The notes: a model not told the origin generated them from the letters alone. Shown: positions 7,292 to 14,699, numbered from the stretch's first letter. The stretch: 15,414 nt of DNA from JAXHLG01 sp046497225 (GCA_046497225.1 JAWOGA010000053.1:1-15414); one strand, 5' to 3'. Numbers and translations are program-made.

Positions 7292-9958
7292 GTGTCTAAA
7301 AAGCTTTTGATAATTGATTCCAATGCTTTAATTCATAGGGCTTATCACGCCCTGCCTCCGCTTACTACAAAAGATGGAACTTTAACGAATGCCGTTTATG
7401 GATACGCGGCAACCATAATAAGCGCGATGGAAAATGTAGACCCCGATTATATCGCGGCCACTTTTGATTTAGCAAAGCCCACCTTTAGACACAAAAAATA
7501 CGACCAATACAAAGCTACCAGAGAAAAAGCGCCGGAAGAACTTTATGCCCAAATTCCTTTAGTTAGAGAATTCTTGAAAGCTTATAATATTCCAATTTTT
7601 GAAAAAGAGGGTTATGAGGCTGATGATTTAATCGGATCTATTGCCAGTAAAATAAAACAAGAAGATGGAATAGAGGTTTTTATTGTTACGGGTGATTTAG
7701 ATACTTTGCAATTGGTGGACAACAATCACGTAAAAATTATGACTTTAGGGAAAGGGATTAATGAGCCGGTGATTTATGATAGGGAAAAAGTGGAGGAGCG
7801 ATTTGGTTTAAAACCGGAGCAAATGATTGATTATAAGGCTCTTCGGGGCGATCCTTCAGATAATATTCCGGGTGTAAGAGGCGTGGGAGATAAAACTGCT
7901 GTAGAACTTTTAATCAAGTATCACACCTTGGAAGAGGTTTATAAAAATTTAGATAATATCAGCTCCAAGTCTGTGAAAAATAAATTGGCAGTTGATAAAG
8001 AAAACGCTTTTTTAAGTTACGATTTAGCCAAAATTAGAAAGAATATTCCTATTGAGTTTAATTTGGAAAAATGCAGAAAAAATGATTACAATTTTCAGGA
8101 TTTGAAAAGATATATGCTCAAAATGGAGTTCTCCAGTTTGTTGAGAAGAATTTCGCCCAATGCTCAGCAAGACAACCTTGTTCCGGGAGAAGTGGAATTT
8201 ATTGATAATAAAAAAAAGGAAGAGAAATTATTTAAAAAAATTAAAGAGACCGGAGAAGCGGCTATTGATTTTAGATTTAATTCAACGGAAGTTGTTGGAG
8301 CCGGAGTTTTTTTGCCGAAAAGTGAAAAATGTTTTTATCTTAAGGATATTCAAGGTGAAGAGCTTAAAGGGATTTTAAGGGATAAAAACATCTTTAAAGC
8401 AGGGTATGATTTAAAAAAGTGCCGAAGTTTGTTTTTTACCGGTGATAATACGGAAAATTTTTTTGAAAATTTTTTTGATATCAAAATCGCGGCTTATCTA
8501 TTAAGATCAGGTACCGGAAATGAATTAGAGAAATTGATTTTGGAAGAATTCGGAGAGGAAATTAAAAATAAAACAACAAAAAAGGGCCAATCTAGCTTAC
8601 TAGCCGATACCAGCGAGAACGAAGAGAAGGAAGTAGCCGAGAGAGCGGGGTGGATCTTTGGACTTTTTCAAAGATACAGAGAAGCTTTAAAGGAAATAAG
8701 CTCGGAACAAAAAAAAGATAATTTAAAAGGAAATCTAGGGAAGCTTATGAGGGAACTGGAAAATCCGTTAGTGGAGGTTCTGGCAAGAATGGAATATTGG
8801 GGGATAAAAACCGATAAAAGCAAATTAAAGGAAGCTTCTCAAAAAGCCCAAGAAAAAATATCAAAATTGGAAAAAGAAATTTTTGAATTAGCCGGAGAAG
8901 AATTCAACATCAATTCTCCTTCCCAGCTGGCTAGAATCTTATATGATAAATTAGGGATTCCCACTAAGGAAATCAAAAAAGGCAAAACCGGTTTTTCTAC
9001 TGATGCAGATCAATTAAGAAAAATTAGACACTTAAGTCCGATTATTTCCAAAATTGAAAATTATAGAGAATTTTTCAAGCTAAAAACCACTTATGCAGAC
9101 GCTTTGCCTAATTTGATTAAAAAAGGTCGTATTCATACTAATTTTAATCAGGCTATAACTGCTACGGGAAGATTATCCTCTTCTGATCCGAATTTGCAAA
9201 ACATTCCCAAGAAAGGAGAATTTGCCAAGTTGATTAGAAGCGCTTTTCAAGCCGAGAGAGGGTATAAATTGGTTGCTATCGATTATTCTCAAATAGATCT
9301 CAGAGTGGCAGCTCATGTATCGCAAGACCCGAAATTAATTGAAATATTTCGAGAAGGCAGAGATGTTCACCGGGCTACTGCGGCTTGGGTTAACGGAATT
9401 CCTGAGGATGAAGTGAGCGATGTCCAAAGAAGCGAGGCCAAATCTCTTAATTTCGGTGTTTTATACGGAATGGGAACTTATGGTTTCATGAGAGATAGCG
9501 GGGTTGGCAAAGAAAGAGCCGAGTTTTTTATTGATCAATATATGAAAAGTTTTGCCGGGCTTAAGGATTATTTGGATAAAATTAAACAATTTGCAAGGAA
9601 AAATGGTTATGTCGAAACTGAGCTAGGAAGAAGAAGATATGTTTCCAGTATCAACTCTTCTAATTTTCAACTAAAAAATGCCGCCGAAAGGATGGCTATT
9701 AATTTACCTATTCAAGGTTTAGCTGCTGATATAATGAAGATGGCCATGATAAAGGCTGATCATTATTTATTTGACAACTACCCTCAGAGTTCAGTGAAGA
9801 TGATTTTACAAATTCATGATGAGTTAATCTTTGAAGTTGAAGAGAACCTTGCCTTGGAGTTCGCCGAAAGAATGAAACGCGAAATGGAGGGAGTTTATGA
9901 GCTTCGGGTTCCTCTGACAACTGAGTACTCTATTGGAAAGACTTGGGCCGAAGTTTGA
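7292..9958 (+). CDS. polA: DNA polymerase I with 5' nuclease, decayed 3'-5' exonuclease domain and polymerase domain
   Basis: The 888-residue protein starts at GTG with no SD; the first residues (SKKLLIIDSNALIHRAYHAL) fit the start of the 5' nuclease domain. That domain (about 1-290) has YEADDLIG (108-115), TGDLDTLQ (133-140) and LRGDPSDNIPGVRGVGDKTA (184-203). The middle domain (300-480) has lost proofreading residues: the DxE motif is IDFRF (325-329), the NLKYD position reads DLKKC (373-377), and the YxxxD motif is not recognisable. The polymerase has motif A VAIDYSQIDLR (661-671), motif B RSEAKSLNFGVLYG (713-726) and motif C QIHDELIFEV (840-849). In motif A the usual Glu of DYSQIELR is Asp669. 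It fills gaps and removes RNA primers in replication and repair. It ends in TGA, and gaps of 246 and 150 bases flank it. Confidence 0.97.
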   Translation: MSKKLLIIDSNALIHRAYHALPPLTTKDGTLTNAVYGYAATIISAMENVDPDYIAATFDLAKPTFRHKKYDQYKATREKAPEELYAQIPLVREFLKAYNIPIFEKEGYEADDLIGSIASKIKQEDGIEVFIVTGDLDTLQLVDNNHVKIMTLGKGINEPVIYDREKVEERFGLKPEQMIDYKALRGDPSDNIPGVRGVGDKTAVELLIKYHTLEEVYKNLDNISSKSVKNKLAVDKENAFLSYDLAKIRKNIPIEFNLEKCRKNDYNFQDLKRYMLKMEFSSLLRRISPNAQQDNLVPGEVEFIDNKKKEEKLFKKIKETGEAAIDFRFNSTEVVGAGVFLPKSEKCFYLKDIQGEELKGILRDKNIFKAGYDLKKCRSLFFTGDNTENFFENFFDIKIAAYLLRSGTGNELEKLILEEFGEEIKNKTTKKGQSSLLADTSENEEKEVAERAGWIFGLFQRYREALKEISSEQKKDNLKGNLGKLMRELENPLVEVLARMEYWGIKTDKSKLKEASQKAQEKISKLEKEIFELAGEEFNINSPSQLARILYDKLGIPTKEIKKGKTGFSTDADQLRKIRHLSPIISKIENYREFFKLKTTYADALPNLIKKGRIHTNFNQAITATGRLSSSDPNLQNIPKKGEFAKLIRSAFQAERGYKLVAIDYSQIDLRVAAHVSQDPKLIEIFREGRDVHRATAAWVNGIPEDEVSDVQRSEAKSLNFGVLYGMGTYGFMRDSGVGKERAEFFIDQYMKSFAGLKDYLDKIKQFARKNGYVETELGRRRYVSSINSSNFQLKNAAERMAINLPIQGLAADIMKMAMIKADHYLFDNYPQSSVKMILQIHDELIFEVEENLALEFAERMKREMEGVYELRVPLTTEYSIGKTWAEV

Positions 9959-10000
9959 CTTTTAAAAAACGCTCAGTTTTAAGTTCGGGATTTTTATGTT

Positions 10001-10029
10001 TTGACTGGAATCATTTTTTGATTTAAGAT
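10001..10029 (+). promoter_or_regulatory. Probable sigma70-type promoter for lepB
   Basis: TTGACT (10001-10006, 5 of 6 consensus) and TAAGAT (10024-10029, 4 of 6) are separated by 17 bases, in the 150-base gap between polA and lepB. The start point would be near 10036, leaving a leader of about 70 bases before the ATG at 10109. Confidence 0.45.
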
Positions 10030-10108
10030 GTAATAGAAAATATTGGTGGCACTTGGGGTTGTTTAAGAGCGAATTGTTCTGAGCTTTTTATTTTTTAAAT
10101 ATAAAAAA

Positions 10109-10753
10109 ATGAGAGACAATGTCGAGAGGAATGATGAATATGAAGATTATGAGGACGAAGGATCCGGTTTTCTTGGGTTTGTCTTTGATTTAGTAAAAAT
10201 TGTAGTTTTGTCTTTAGTGGTGATTATCCCTGTCAGAACTTTTCTATTCCAGCCCTTTTTTGTTCAAGGAGCTTCCATGGAACCTAATTTTCATGATGGG
10301 GAATATTTGATTGTAAACGAATTTGGTTATAAAAAAACTGTCGTGGGAACCGAGGATAATAAACTTTTTGCCGTGGAACCCTTTAAAGAACTAAAAAGAG
10401 GAGAAGTGGCCGTTTTTCGTTATCCCAACAATCCCGAGGAGTATTTTATTAAAAGGATCATCGGTTTGCCGGGGGAGAAAATTGAAATAAAAAATGGCAA
10501 TGTTATTGTTTATAATCAGGAAAATCCTAATGGCGGAGTTTTGAATGAGGATCAATATATTCCTGGAAATTCGGGAGAAACGGAATGCTCGGGAAGGTGT
10601 GTTTTTGAGTTGAGCGAGGATGAATATTTGGTTCTAGGTGATAACAGGGATCATAGCAGCGATTCTAGGCGATGGGGGAGTTTGTCTAAGGATTATGTAA
10701 TAGGCAAAGTTTTTTTAAGGGCCTGGCCATTGGATGAATTTAGAATTTTTTAA
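10109..10753 (+). CDS. lepB: Signal peptidase I
   Basis: The 214-residue protein has a single N-terminal membrane anchor (about 23-44) preceded by an unusually acidic tail (EDYEDEGSG). After the anchor come the catalytic-serine box QGASMEPNFHDGEYLIV with Ser56, the catalytic-lysine box EEYFIKRIIGLPGEKIEI with Lys115, and the box E motif GDNRDHSSDSRRWG (177-190). It cleaves signal peptides on the outer face of the membrane by the Ser/Lys dyad mechanism; the signal-peptide-bearing protein encoded at 5121-6254 is a plausible substrate. Cys160 and Cys164 in ETECSGRC could pair in an inserted loop. A promoter lies at 10001-10029; no SD precedes the ATG. The 234-base gap downstream (10754-10987) shows no clear signal. 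Confidence 0.96.
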   Translation: MRDNVERNDEYEDYEDEGSGFLGFVFDLVKIVVLSLVVIIPVRTFLFQPFFVQGASMEPNFHDGEYLIVNEFGYKKTVVGTEDNKLFAVEPFKELKRGEVAVFRYPNNPEEYFIKRIIGLPGEKIEIKNGNVIVYNQENPNGGVLNEDQYIPGNSGETECSGRCVFELSEDEYLVLGDNRDHSSDSRRWGSLSKDYVIGKVFLRAWPLDEFRIF

Positions 10754-11030
10754 TTGGTTTTTTTAGATAGTTTAATGGGTTGAGTCCATATTTTTATAGG
10801 CGTGTTAATTCCAAGGAGAGCTTTTTGATGTTTCAGTGCTTATTGGATTGGTTTTAGGTGTTTTTAATTTTAAAGGATTGAGATTATTTGCTGAACAAAA
10901 ACTTTCTCAACAAAGCGCTTAAAGATAAAACCAAGCTGCGATTTTTCAGTGACAGTAAGACATAATTTAAATATTTTTTATTAATTTATGAATAAAAGAT
11001 CAAATTCTCAAGAAGAAAAAAATCAGGAAG

Positions 11031-11037
11031 AGAAGGG
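11031..11037 (+). promoter_or_regulatory. SD-like AGAAGGG that favours the hisS start at 11045
   Basis: AGAAGGG lies 7 bases before the ATG at 11045. The upstream in-frame ATG at 10988 has only AT-rich sequence before it. Most genes in this window lack any SD, so this supports the downstream start. Confidence 0.5.
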
Positions 11038-11044
11038 TAGCGAC

Positions 11045-12331
11045 ATGGGAATAGAGTCAGTCAGAGGGATGAGAGATATATTACCGGAAGATCAGCCTTA
11101 TTGGGGTAAAATTAGAAAAGTTATAGATAAAATAGCCTATGATTACAATTATCATAGGATAGACACTCCTTTGGTAGAAAAAAGATCGTTGTTTGAAAGA
11201 ACTACGGGAGAATCTACTGATGTGGTGGAAAAAGAGATGTATAAATTTAAAACTCGAGGAGGAGATGATGTAAGTTTGAGACCGGAAGGCACGCCGGGCG
11301 TGGTCAGGGCGTATATTCAGCATGGAATGAGAACCAAAATGAAGCCTGTTAAGCTTTACTATTTTGGGTCAATGTATCGGCATGACCGACCGCAGAAAGG
11401 AAGGTATAGAGAATTTTATCAATTCGGATTTGAAGCTTTTGGAGAAAAAGATCCCATTTTGGATGCTCAGCTTATTCAATTATCCTTGCGGCTTTTGAGT
11501 TCTTTGGGAATTAAAAAAGTATCTGTGCAAATAAACAGTATAGGATGCAGCAGTTGCCGCCCTAATTATAACAATCTTTTAATAACATATTTAAAAAACA
11601 GGAAACAGTCTCTTTGTATGGATTGCAAGAAAAGGTTAAAGACAAATCCTTTAAGGATCTTGGACTGCAAAGAGGAAAAATGCGCCCAGGTTTTATCTCA
11701 AGCGCCTCAATCGATTGATCATCTTTGCAAGAAATGTAAAGCGCACTTTACTTATCTTCTAGAATGCTTGGATGAGATAAAAATATCTTATGAAATTAAC
11801 CCGAAATTAGTTAGAGGATTGGATTATTACACCAGAACGGTTTTTGAGCTTTGGTCTCAAGATGATCAGGATGGAAAAAATTCTCTGGGAGGCGGAGGAA
11901 GATATGATTATTTGGTGGAAAAAATGGGAGGTAAGAAGACCTCGGCGGTAGGGTTTGCAATTGGAGCGGATAGGGTTGTGGAAGAAATGAAGAATAAAGG
12001 CATTAAAGGTTATTCTCCTCCGGGTCCGAAAGTTTTCCTGGCTCAATTGGGCAGTATGGCTAAAATGAAAAGTTTGTTAATTTTTCAGGAATTGGAAAAA
12101 GCCGGAATTCCAGTGGCTGAAAGTTTTGGTAAGGGAAATTTGAAAACCCAATTAAAAAGAGCTAATCAATTCGGAGTGGACTTAGTTCTTATAATAGGGC
12201 AAAGAGAGGCATTGGATGAGACTGTTATAGTGAAGGATATGATTGGAGGGAATCAAGAAGTTATTGCCTTGGAAAAAGTAGTGGATGATGTTAAGAAAAA
12301 ACTTAACAAGATAAAAAAAGAAAAAAAATAG
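11045..12331 (+). CDS. hisS: Histidyl-tRNA synthetase (class II) with cysteine-rich zinc-type insertion
   Basis: From the ATG at 11045 the protein is 428 residues, close to the usual ~425, and begins MGIESVRGMRDILPED, where HisRS normally begins. An in-frame ATG at 10988 would add 19 charged residues (447 total) and remains possible. Class II motifs are clear: motif 1 region RSLFERTTGESTDVVEKEMY, motif 2 YYFGSMYRHDRPQKGRYREF (105-124), the histidine-specific LVRGLDYYTRTVFEL (256-270), then GGGGRYD and motif 3 AVGFAIGADR (301-310). The C-terminal anticodon-binding domain (about 330-410) includes KGNLKTQLKRANQFG. Residues 168-231 hold four cysteine pairs (168/171, 191/194, 208/213, 228/231), the CxxC-type insertion seen in many bacterial HisRS and likely to bind zinc. 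It charges tRNA-His with histidine using ATP. Confidence 0.96.
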   Translation: MGIESVRGMRDILPEDQPYWGKIRKVIDKIAYDYNYHRIDTPLVEKRSLFERTTGESTDVVEKEMYKFKTRGGDDVSLRPEGTPGVVRAYIQHGMRTKMKPVKLYYFGSMYRHDRPQKGRYREFYQFGFEAFGEKDPILDAQLIQLSLRLLSSLGIKKVSVQINSIGCSSCRPNYNNLLITYLKNRKQSLCMDCKKRLKTNPLRILDCKEEKCAQVLSQAPQSIDHLCKKCKAHFTYLLECLDEIKISYEINPKLVRGLDYYTRTVFELWSQDDQDGKNSLGGGGRYDYLVEKMGGKKTSAVGFAIGADRVVEEMKNKGIKGYSPPGPKVFLAQLGSMAKMKSLLIFQELEKAGIPVAESFGKGNLKTQLKRANQFGVDLVLIIGQREALDETVIVKDMIGGNQEVIALEKVVDDVKKKLNKIKKEKK

Positions 12332-12885
12332 GATTTGCTTCGTAGGAATGATTGCCTTGTAGGGACTAAAGAGGTACAGTGTGGGATCAGTGGTTGTTGT
12401 TGCAAAGAGTTTTTTGTGTATCAAGAAAAGAAGCGCGAGGTGAAAAGTTAAAGTTTGTATCTTCTTGATTGTTGGAAGGTGGAATAATCGAAGGATTCGA
12501 AATAAAAAGAAACTTAGATTTTTAAAATTTGCCTCTCCCTAGCAATTGATAAAATGTAAGCCAATATGATTTTATGATTCCTTAGAGAAAATTGCAGGTA
12601 AATATAATAGAACTTTTTGGGTTAAACAAAGCTTAACGGTTTTAATGTCAAATGATTCTTTTAATCAATTGTAAATAAGGAATCTATAATTATATTGTTT
12701 CAATTAAATATGAATCAAAAAAAACAGGTTCTTTCATCATTTTGTCATTTGGCCTTTGAGTTTGATTTGTCATTAGGATTTTGTCATTTGGAATTAAAAG
12801 ATGTATATTAAGAATAGCCGGCAATGTTATTTGCCCACAGAATTGTCTAAAGAACTAAATTTATTATGTTAATTTTATTAAAGCT
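12332..12885. other. 554-base intergenic gap without a recognisable gene
   Basis: No tRNA, rRNA or convincing coding frame is visible on either strand. It contains the TTTGTCATTWGG repeats at 12741-12791 and a TATAAT at 12685-12690 without a good -35. A weak promoter pair for the HIT gene, TTGTCT (12843-12848) and TATGTT (12865-12870), lies 16 bases apart just before its start. A 33-codon frame at 12710-12811 is made largely of the repeats and is probably not a gene. Confidence 0.6.
12741..12791. repeat. Three direct copies of TTTGTCATTWGG
   Basis: TTTGTCATTTGG occurs at 12741-12752 and 12780-12791, and TTTGTCATTAGG at 12766-12777. Start-to-start spacings are 25 and 14 bases, so this is an irregular cluster, not a CRISPR or a regular tandem array. 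The third copy overlaps none of the others. No further copies were seen in the window on either strand. Confidence 0.7.
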
Positions 12886-13251
12886 ATGAAGAACTCAGAT
12901 TGTATTTTTTGCAAGATAGCAACCGGTGAGATCCCGGTAGAAGTTCTTTATGAGGATGATTTAGTTATGGCTTTTCCAGATGCTCATCCTATTGCCCCCG
13001 TTCACATTTTAATTATACCAAAAGCTCATATTGAATCGGTAGCAGACTTGACAAATAGCCAGGATAATGAGAAAATAATGGGTCGATTGATGTTGGTTGC
13101 CAAAGAAATTGCTGAGAAAAAAGGTATTAACAAGAAAGGATACAAGCTATTGATCAGAGTTGGAAAAGATGGCGGTCAGGAAATTCCCCACATCCATCTT
13201 CATTTGCTGGGAGGCGCTAAATTAAAAGAGGGAATTAAACCGATAACGTGA
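12886..13251 (+). CDS. HIT-family protein (HINT/PKCI-like nucleotide hydrolase or transferase)
   Basis: The 121-residue protein has the family N-terminus CIFCKIATGEIP (6-17), VHILIIPKAHIESVADL (39-55), and the histidine triad HIHLHLLGG with His102, His104 and His106. HINT-type enzymes hydrolyse nucleoside phosphoramidates and related adenylates in the cytoplasm through a covalent histidine intermediate. The CIFC cysteines may bind zinc with histidines, as in some family members. The conserved Asn that normally precedes VGKDGGQ is Arg91, a change near the active site. The protein ends soon after the triad, without the Trp-Pro tail of animal HINT1. It ends in TGA, 48 bases before rpsU, so the two may be cotranscribed. 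No SD precedes the ATG. Confidence 0.94.
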   Translation: MKNSDCIFCKIATGEIPVEVLYEDDLVMAFPDAHPIAPVHILIIPKAHIESVADLTNSQDNEKIMGRLMLVAKEIAEKKGINKKGYKLLIRVGKDGGQEIPHIHLHLLGGAKLKEGIKPIT

Positions 13252-13285
13252 TTTATGGATTTATATTTAAATAACTAATCTAAGA

Positions 13286-13292
13286 AGGGAGG
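13286..13292 (+). promoter_or_regulatory. Strong Shine-Dalgarno sequence setting the rpsU start
   Basis: AGGGAGG contains the full GGAGG core and lies 7 bases before the ATG at 13300. The in-frame TTG at 13294 is only 1 base away and cannot be used with this site. It is the only textbook SD I see in the window. Confidence 0.8.
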
Positions 13293-13299
13293 TTTGATT

Positions 13300-13563
13300 A
13301 TGGTGGAAGTAAGAAAAAAAGATAGAGAAACTTCTGAAAGCCTTATTAGAAGGTTTTCTCGTCGTATGCAAGAAAGCGGGGTTTTGCTTAGAGCTAGAAA
13401 AACCCGTTTTATAGACAAGAAAAAGAATAAAAGGCAAAAGAAGGAAGAAGCTATTTATAAAAGCAAGGTAAAGGAGGAAGCCGATAAGCTTAGAAAGATG
13501 GGAATTTTTAGTGAAGAAAAATTTAAGGATATTAAAAAGAAAATTTCCAGTGAGAATAAGTAA
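13300..13563 (+). CDS. rpsU: 30S ribosomal protein S21 with extended basic C-terminus
   Basis: The 87-residue protein starts MVEVRKKDRETSESLIRRFS, the standard S21 N-terminus, and continues ARKTRFIDKKKNKRQKKEEA. S21 is about 70 residues in E. coli, where it helps the 30S subunit engage mRNA near the anti-Shine-Dalgarno region; this one carries roughly 20 extra residues ending in a Lys-rich helix (KFKDIKKKISSENK). The ATG at 13300 is chosen over the TTG at 13294 because of the SD at 13286-13292. It is 48 bases after the HIT gene and is followed by a strong intrinsic terminator (13594-13651), which closes this transcription unit. Confidence 0.95.
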   Translation: MVEVRKKDRETSESLIRRFSRRMQESGVLLRARKTRFIDKKKNKRQKKEEAIYKSKVKEEADKLRKMGIFSEEKFKDIKKKISSENK

Positions 13564-13593
13564 GATTTGTTTTTCGGTTAGATTGTAATTTCT

Positions 13594-13651
13594 GAGGAAT
13601 TATTTCGGATAACTTTGTAGAAAATTGAGAAGAAATAATTCCTCTTTTTTT
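13594..13651 (+). terminator. Intrinsic terminator after rpsU
   Basis: GAGGAATTATTTC (13594-13606) is perfectly complementary to GAAATAATTCCTC (13632-13644), giving a 13-bp stem with a 25-base loop, followed at once by seven T (13645-13651). The loop is longer than usual and the stem is AT-rich except at its base. It lies 30 bases after the rpsU stop and before yqeY. Confidence 0.8.
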
Positions 13652-13668
13652 ACCTAATTATTTTAGTT

Positions 13669-13674
13669 TATAAT
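13669..13674 (+). promoter_or_regulatory. Possible -10 element for yqeY
   Basis: A perfect TATAAT lies 20 bases before the yqeY ATG and just after the rpsU terminator, so a new transcript is expected here. Seventeen bases upstream there is only the T-run of the terminator, so no proper -35 exists. A start near 13681 would leave a leader of about 15 bases. Confidence 0.35.
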
Positions 13675-13694
13675 TTAATCCTTTTGAATTTTTT

Positions 13695-14147
13695 ATGAAA
13701 ATCAAAGAAAAAATAGCAAATGATTTCAAAGAAGCATTTCGCCGTGGAGATAAAGAAAGAAAATCAGTGCTCTCCGCTTTGAATTCAGAAATTAAAAATA
13801 AGGAAATTGAATTAAAAAAAAGAGAAGACGGACTTAGTGATGAGGAAACTTTGCAAATCATCAAAAAAGCCTTGAAACAAAGGGAAGACTCCATTTCTCA
13901 ATATAAATCCGGCGGAAGAGATGATCTTGCCGAGAAAGAAGCAAAAGAGGCCGAGATATTGAAGGAGTACTTGCCAGAGCAAATGAGTGATGAAGAGCTT
14001 GAGAAAAAAATTAAGGAGATTATTGATGAATTGGGAGTCAAGGATTCTTCCGATTTAGGTAAAGTTATGGGAAAGGCTATGGGAGAACTAAAAAACAGCG
14101 CAGACGGAAATAAGGTTCGAGAAATTGCCCAAAGAATACTAGACTAA
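13695..14147 (+). CDS. yqeY: GatB/YqeY domain protein
   Basis: The 150-residue, almost wholly helical protein matches the YqeY family: MKIKEKIANDFKEAFRRGDK at the start, the arginine-containing helix ERKSVLSALNSEIKNKEIE (21-39), KEYLPEQMSDEEL (90-102), and LGKVMGKAMGELKNSADGNK (121-140). YqeY resembles the C-terminal tail domain of the GatB amidotransferase subunit and may bind tRNA or a synthetase; no reaction is firmly assigned. It lies directly after the rpsU terminator, with a TATAAT at 13669-13674, and before ybeY. The ATG follows a T-run with no SD. Its position beside S21 and YbeY supports a translation-linked role, which is inference. Confidence 0.94.
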   Translation: MKIKEKIANDFKEAFRRGDKERKSVLSALNSEIKNKEIELKKREDGLSDEETLQIIKKALKQREDSISQYKSGGRDDLAEKEAKEAEILKEYLPEQMSDEELEKKIKEIIDELGVKDSSDLGKVMGKAMGELKNSADGNKVREIAQRILD

Positions 14148-14177
14148 GAAGAGCTATTTACACTTTCTAATATATTT

Positions 14178-14208
14178 TCCACAAGAAAGATTTATCATCT
14201 TTTGTGGA
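14178..14208 (+). terminator. Hairpin between yqeY and ybeY, possible terminator or leader structure
   Basis: TCCACAA (14178-14184) pairs with TTGTGGA (14202-14208) and AAGAT (14187-14191) with ATCTT (14197-14201), with a two-base bulge and a TTATC loop, giving 12 pairs. T-rich but interrupted sequence follows (TATTTATTGTTT) up to the ybeY ATG at 14221, only 12 bases away. It may terminate yqeY transcripts partially or occlude ybeY translation. Confidence 0.45.
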
Positions 14209-14220
14209 TATTTATTGTTT

Positions 14221-14649
14221 ATGAATATTGAAATAGTCAACGAAATCGAGGAAAAAGAAGTGGGTTTTTTTGTAAGAGAAACACTGGAAAAGGGCGTTGA
14301 TTTTTTGGTGGAAAAAGGTATATTGAGTAAAGAAACAGAGATAGAGTTAAGTGTAGCTTTTTTGAAAAAAGAAGAAATTCGTTTGCTGAATAAGCAATAT
14401 AGGGAAAAAAATTATTTTACGGATATACTTTCTTTTTGTTATGCTAAAAATAGTCAGAGACTGGAAGGGGAAATAATTTTGTGTTCAGAAGCGATAAGAG
14501 AGAACGCTTATCAGGATAAAAAGCCTTTTTTGGAAGAATTGGCAGAAGTTGTTTTCCACGGATTTTTGCACATTTATGGATATAATCACGGAAAAGAAAT
14601 GTTTTCTTTGCAAAAGGATTTTTTAAGTAATTATTGCCGGTTTAGCTAA
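14221..14649 (+). CDS. ybeY: Endoribonuclease YbeY (16S rRNA maturation)
   Basis: From the ATG at 14221 the protein is 142 residues; an in-frame TTG two codons upstream (14215) is less likely as a start. The metal-binding signature HGFLHIYGYNH gives His113, His117 and His123 in the family pattern HxxxHxxxxxH. Upstream, LNKQYREKNYFTDILSF (56-72) matches the family LNxxYRxxxxxTDVLSF, and LEGEIILC (81-88) stands where LGDIVIS is usual. The Asp before the third histidine in many members is Asn122 here. YbeY is a zinc-dependent RNase needed for 16S rRNA 3'-end processing and ribosome quality control. A hairpin lies just before the start and there is no SD. A 208-base gap separates it from mreB. 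Confidence 0.92.
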   Translation: MNIEIVNEIEEKEVGFFVRETLEKGVDFLVEKGILSKETEIELSVAFLKKEEIRLLNKQYREKNYFTDILSFCYAKNSQRLEGEIILCSEAIRENAYQDKKPFLEELAEVVFHGFLHIYGYNHGKEMFSLQKDFLSNYCRFS

Positions 14650-14699
14650 TCGGTTTAAAATTTTAATAAAGAAGACTTTTTTCAAATTAAGTAGGGGTT

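Noticed and set aside
9708..9920. Minus-strand open frame across the end of polA
   Set aside because: It overlaps the conserved motif C region of polA and shows no recognisable protein features.
12741..12791. CRISPR-like array
   Set aside because: The units are only 12 bases, the spacers are 13 and 2 bases, and no cas gene is present.
12710..12811. A 33-codon open frame in the long gap
   Set aside because: It is composed mainly of the TTTGTCATTWGG repeats, has no SD and matches no known small protein pattern.
14175..14211. Two DnaA-box-like 9-mers (TTTTCCACA and, on the other strand, ATATCCACA), suggesting an origin
   Set aside because: They are the two arms of one hairpin, there are only two, and no dnaA, dnaN or AT-rich unwinding cluster accompanies them.
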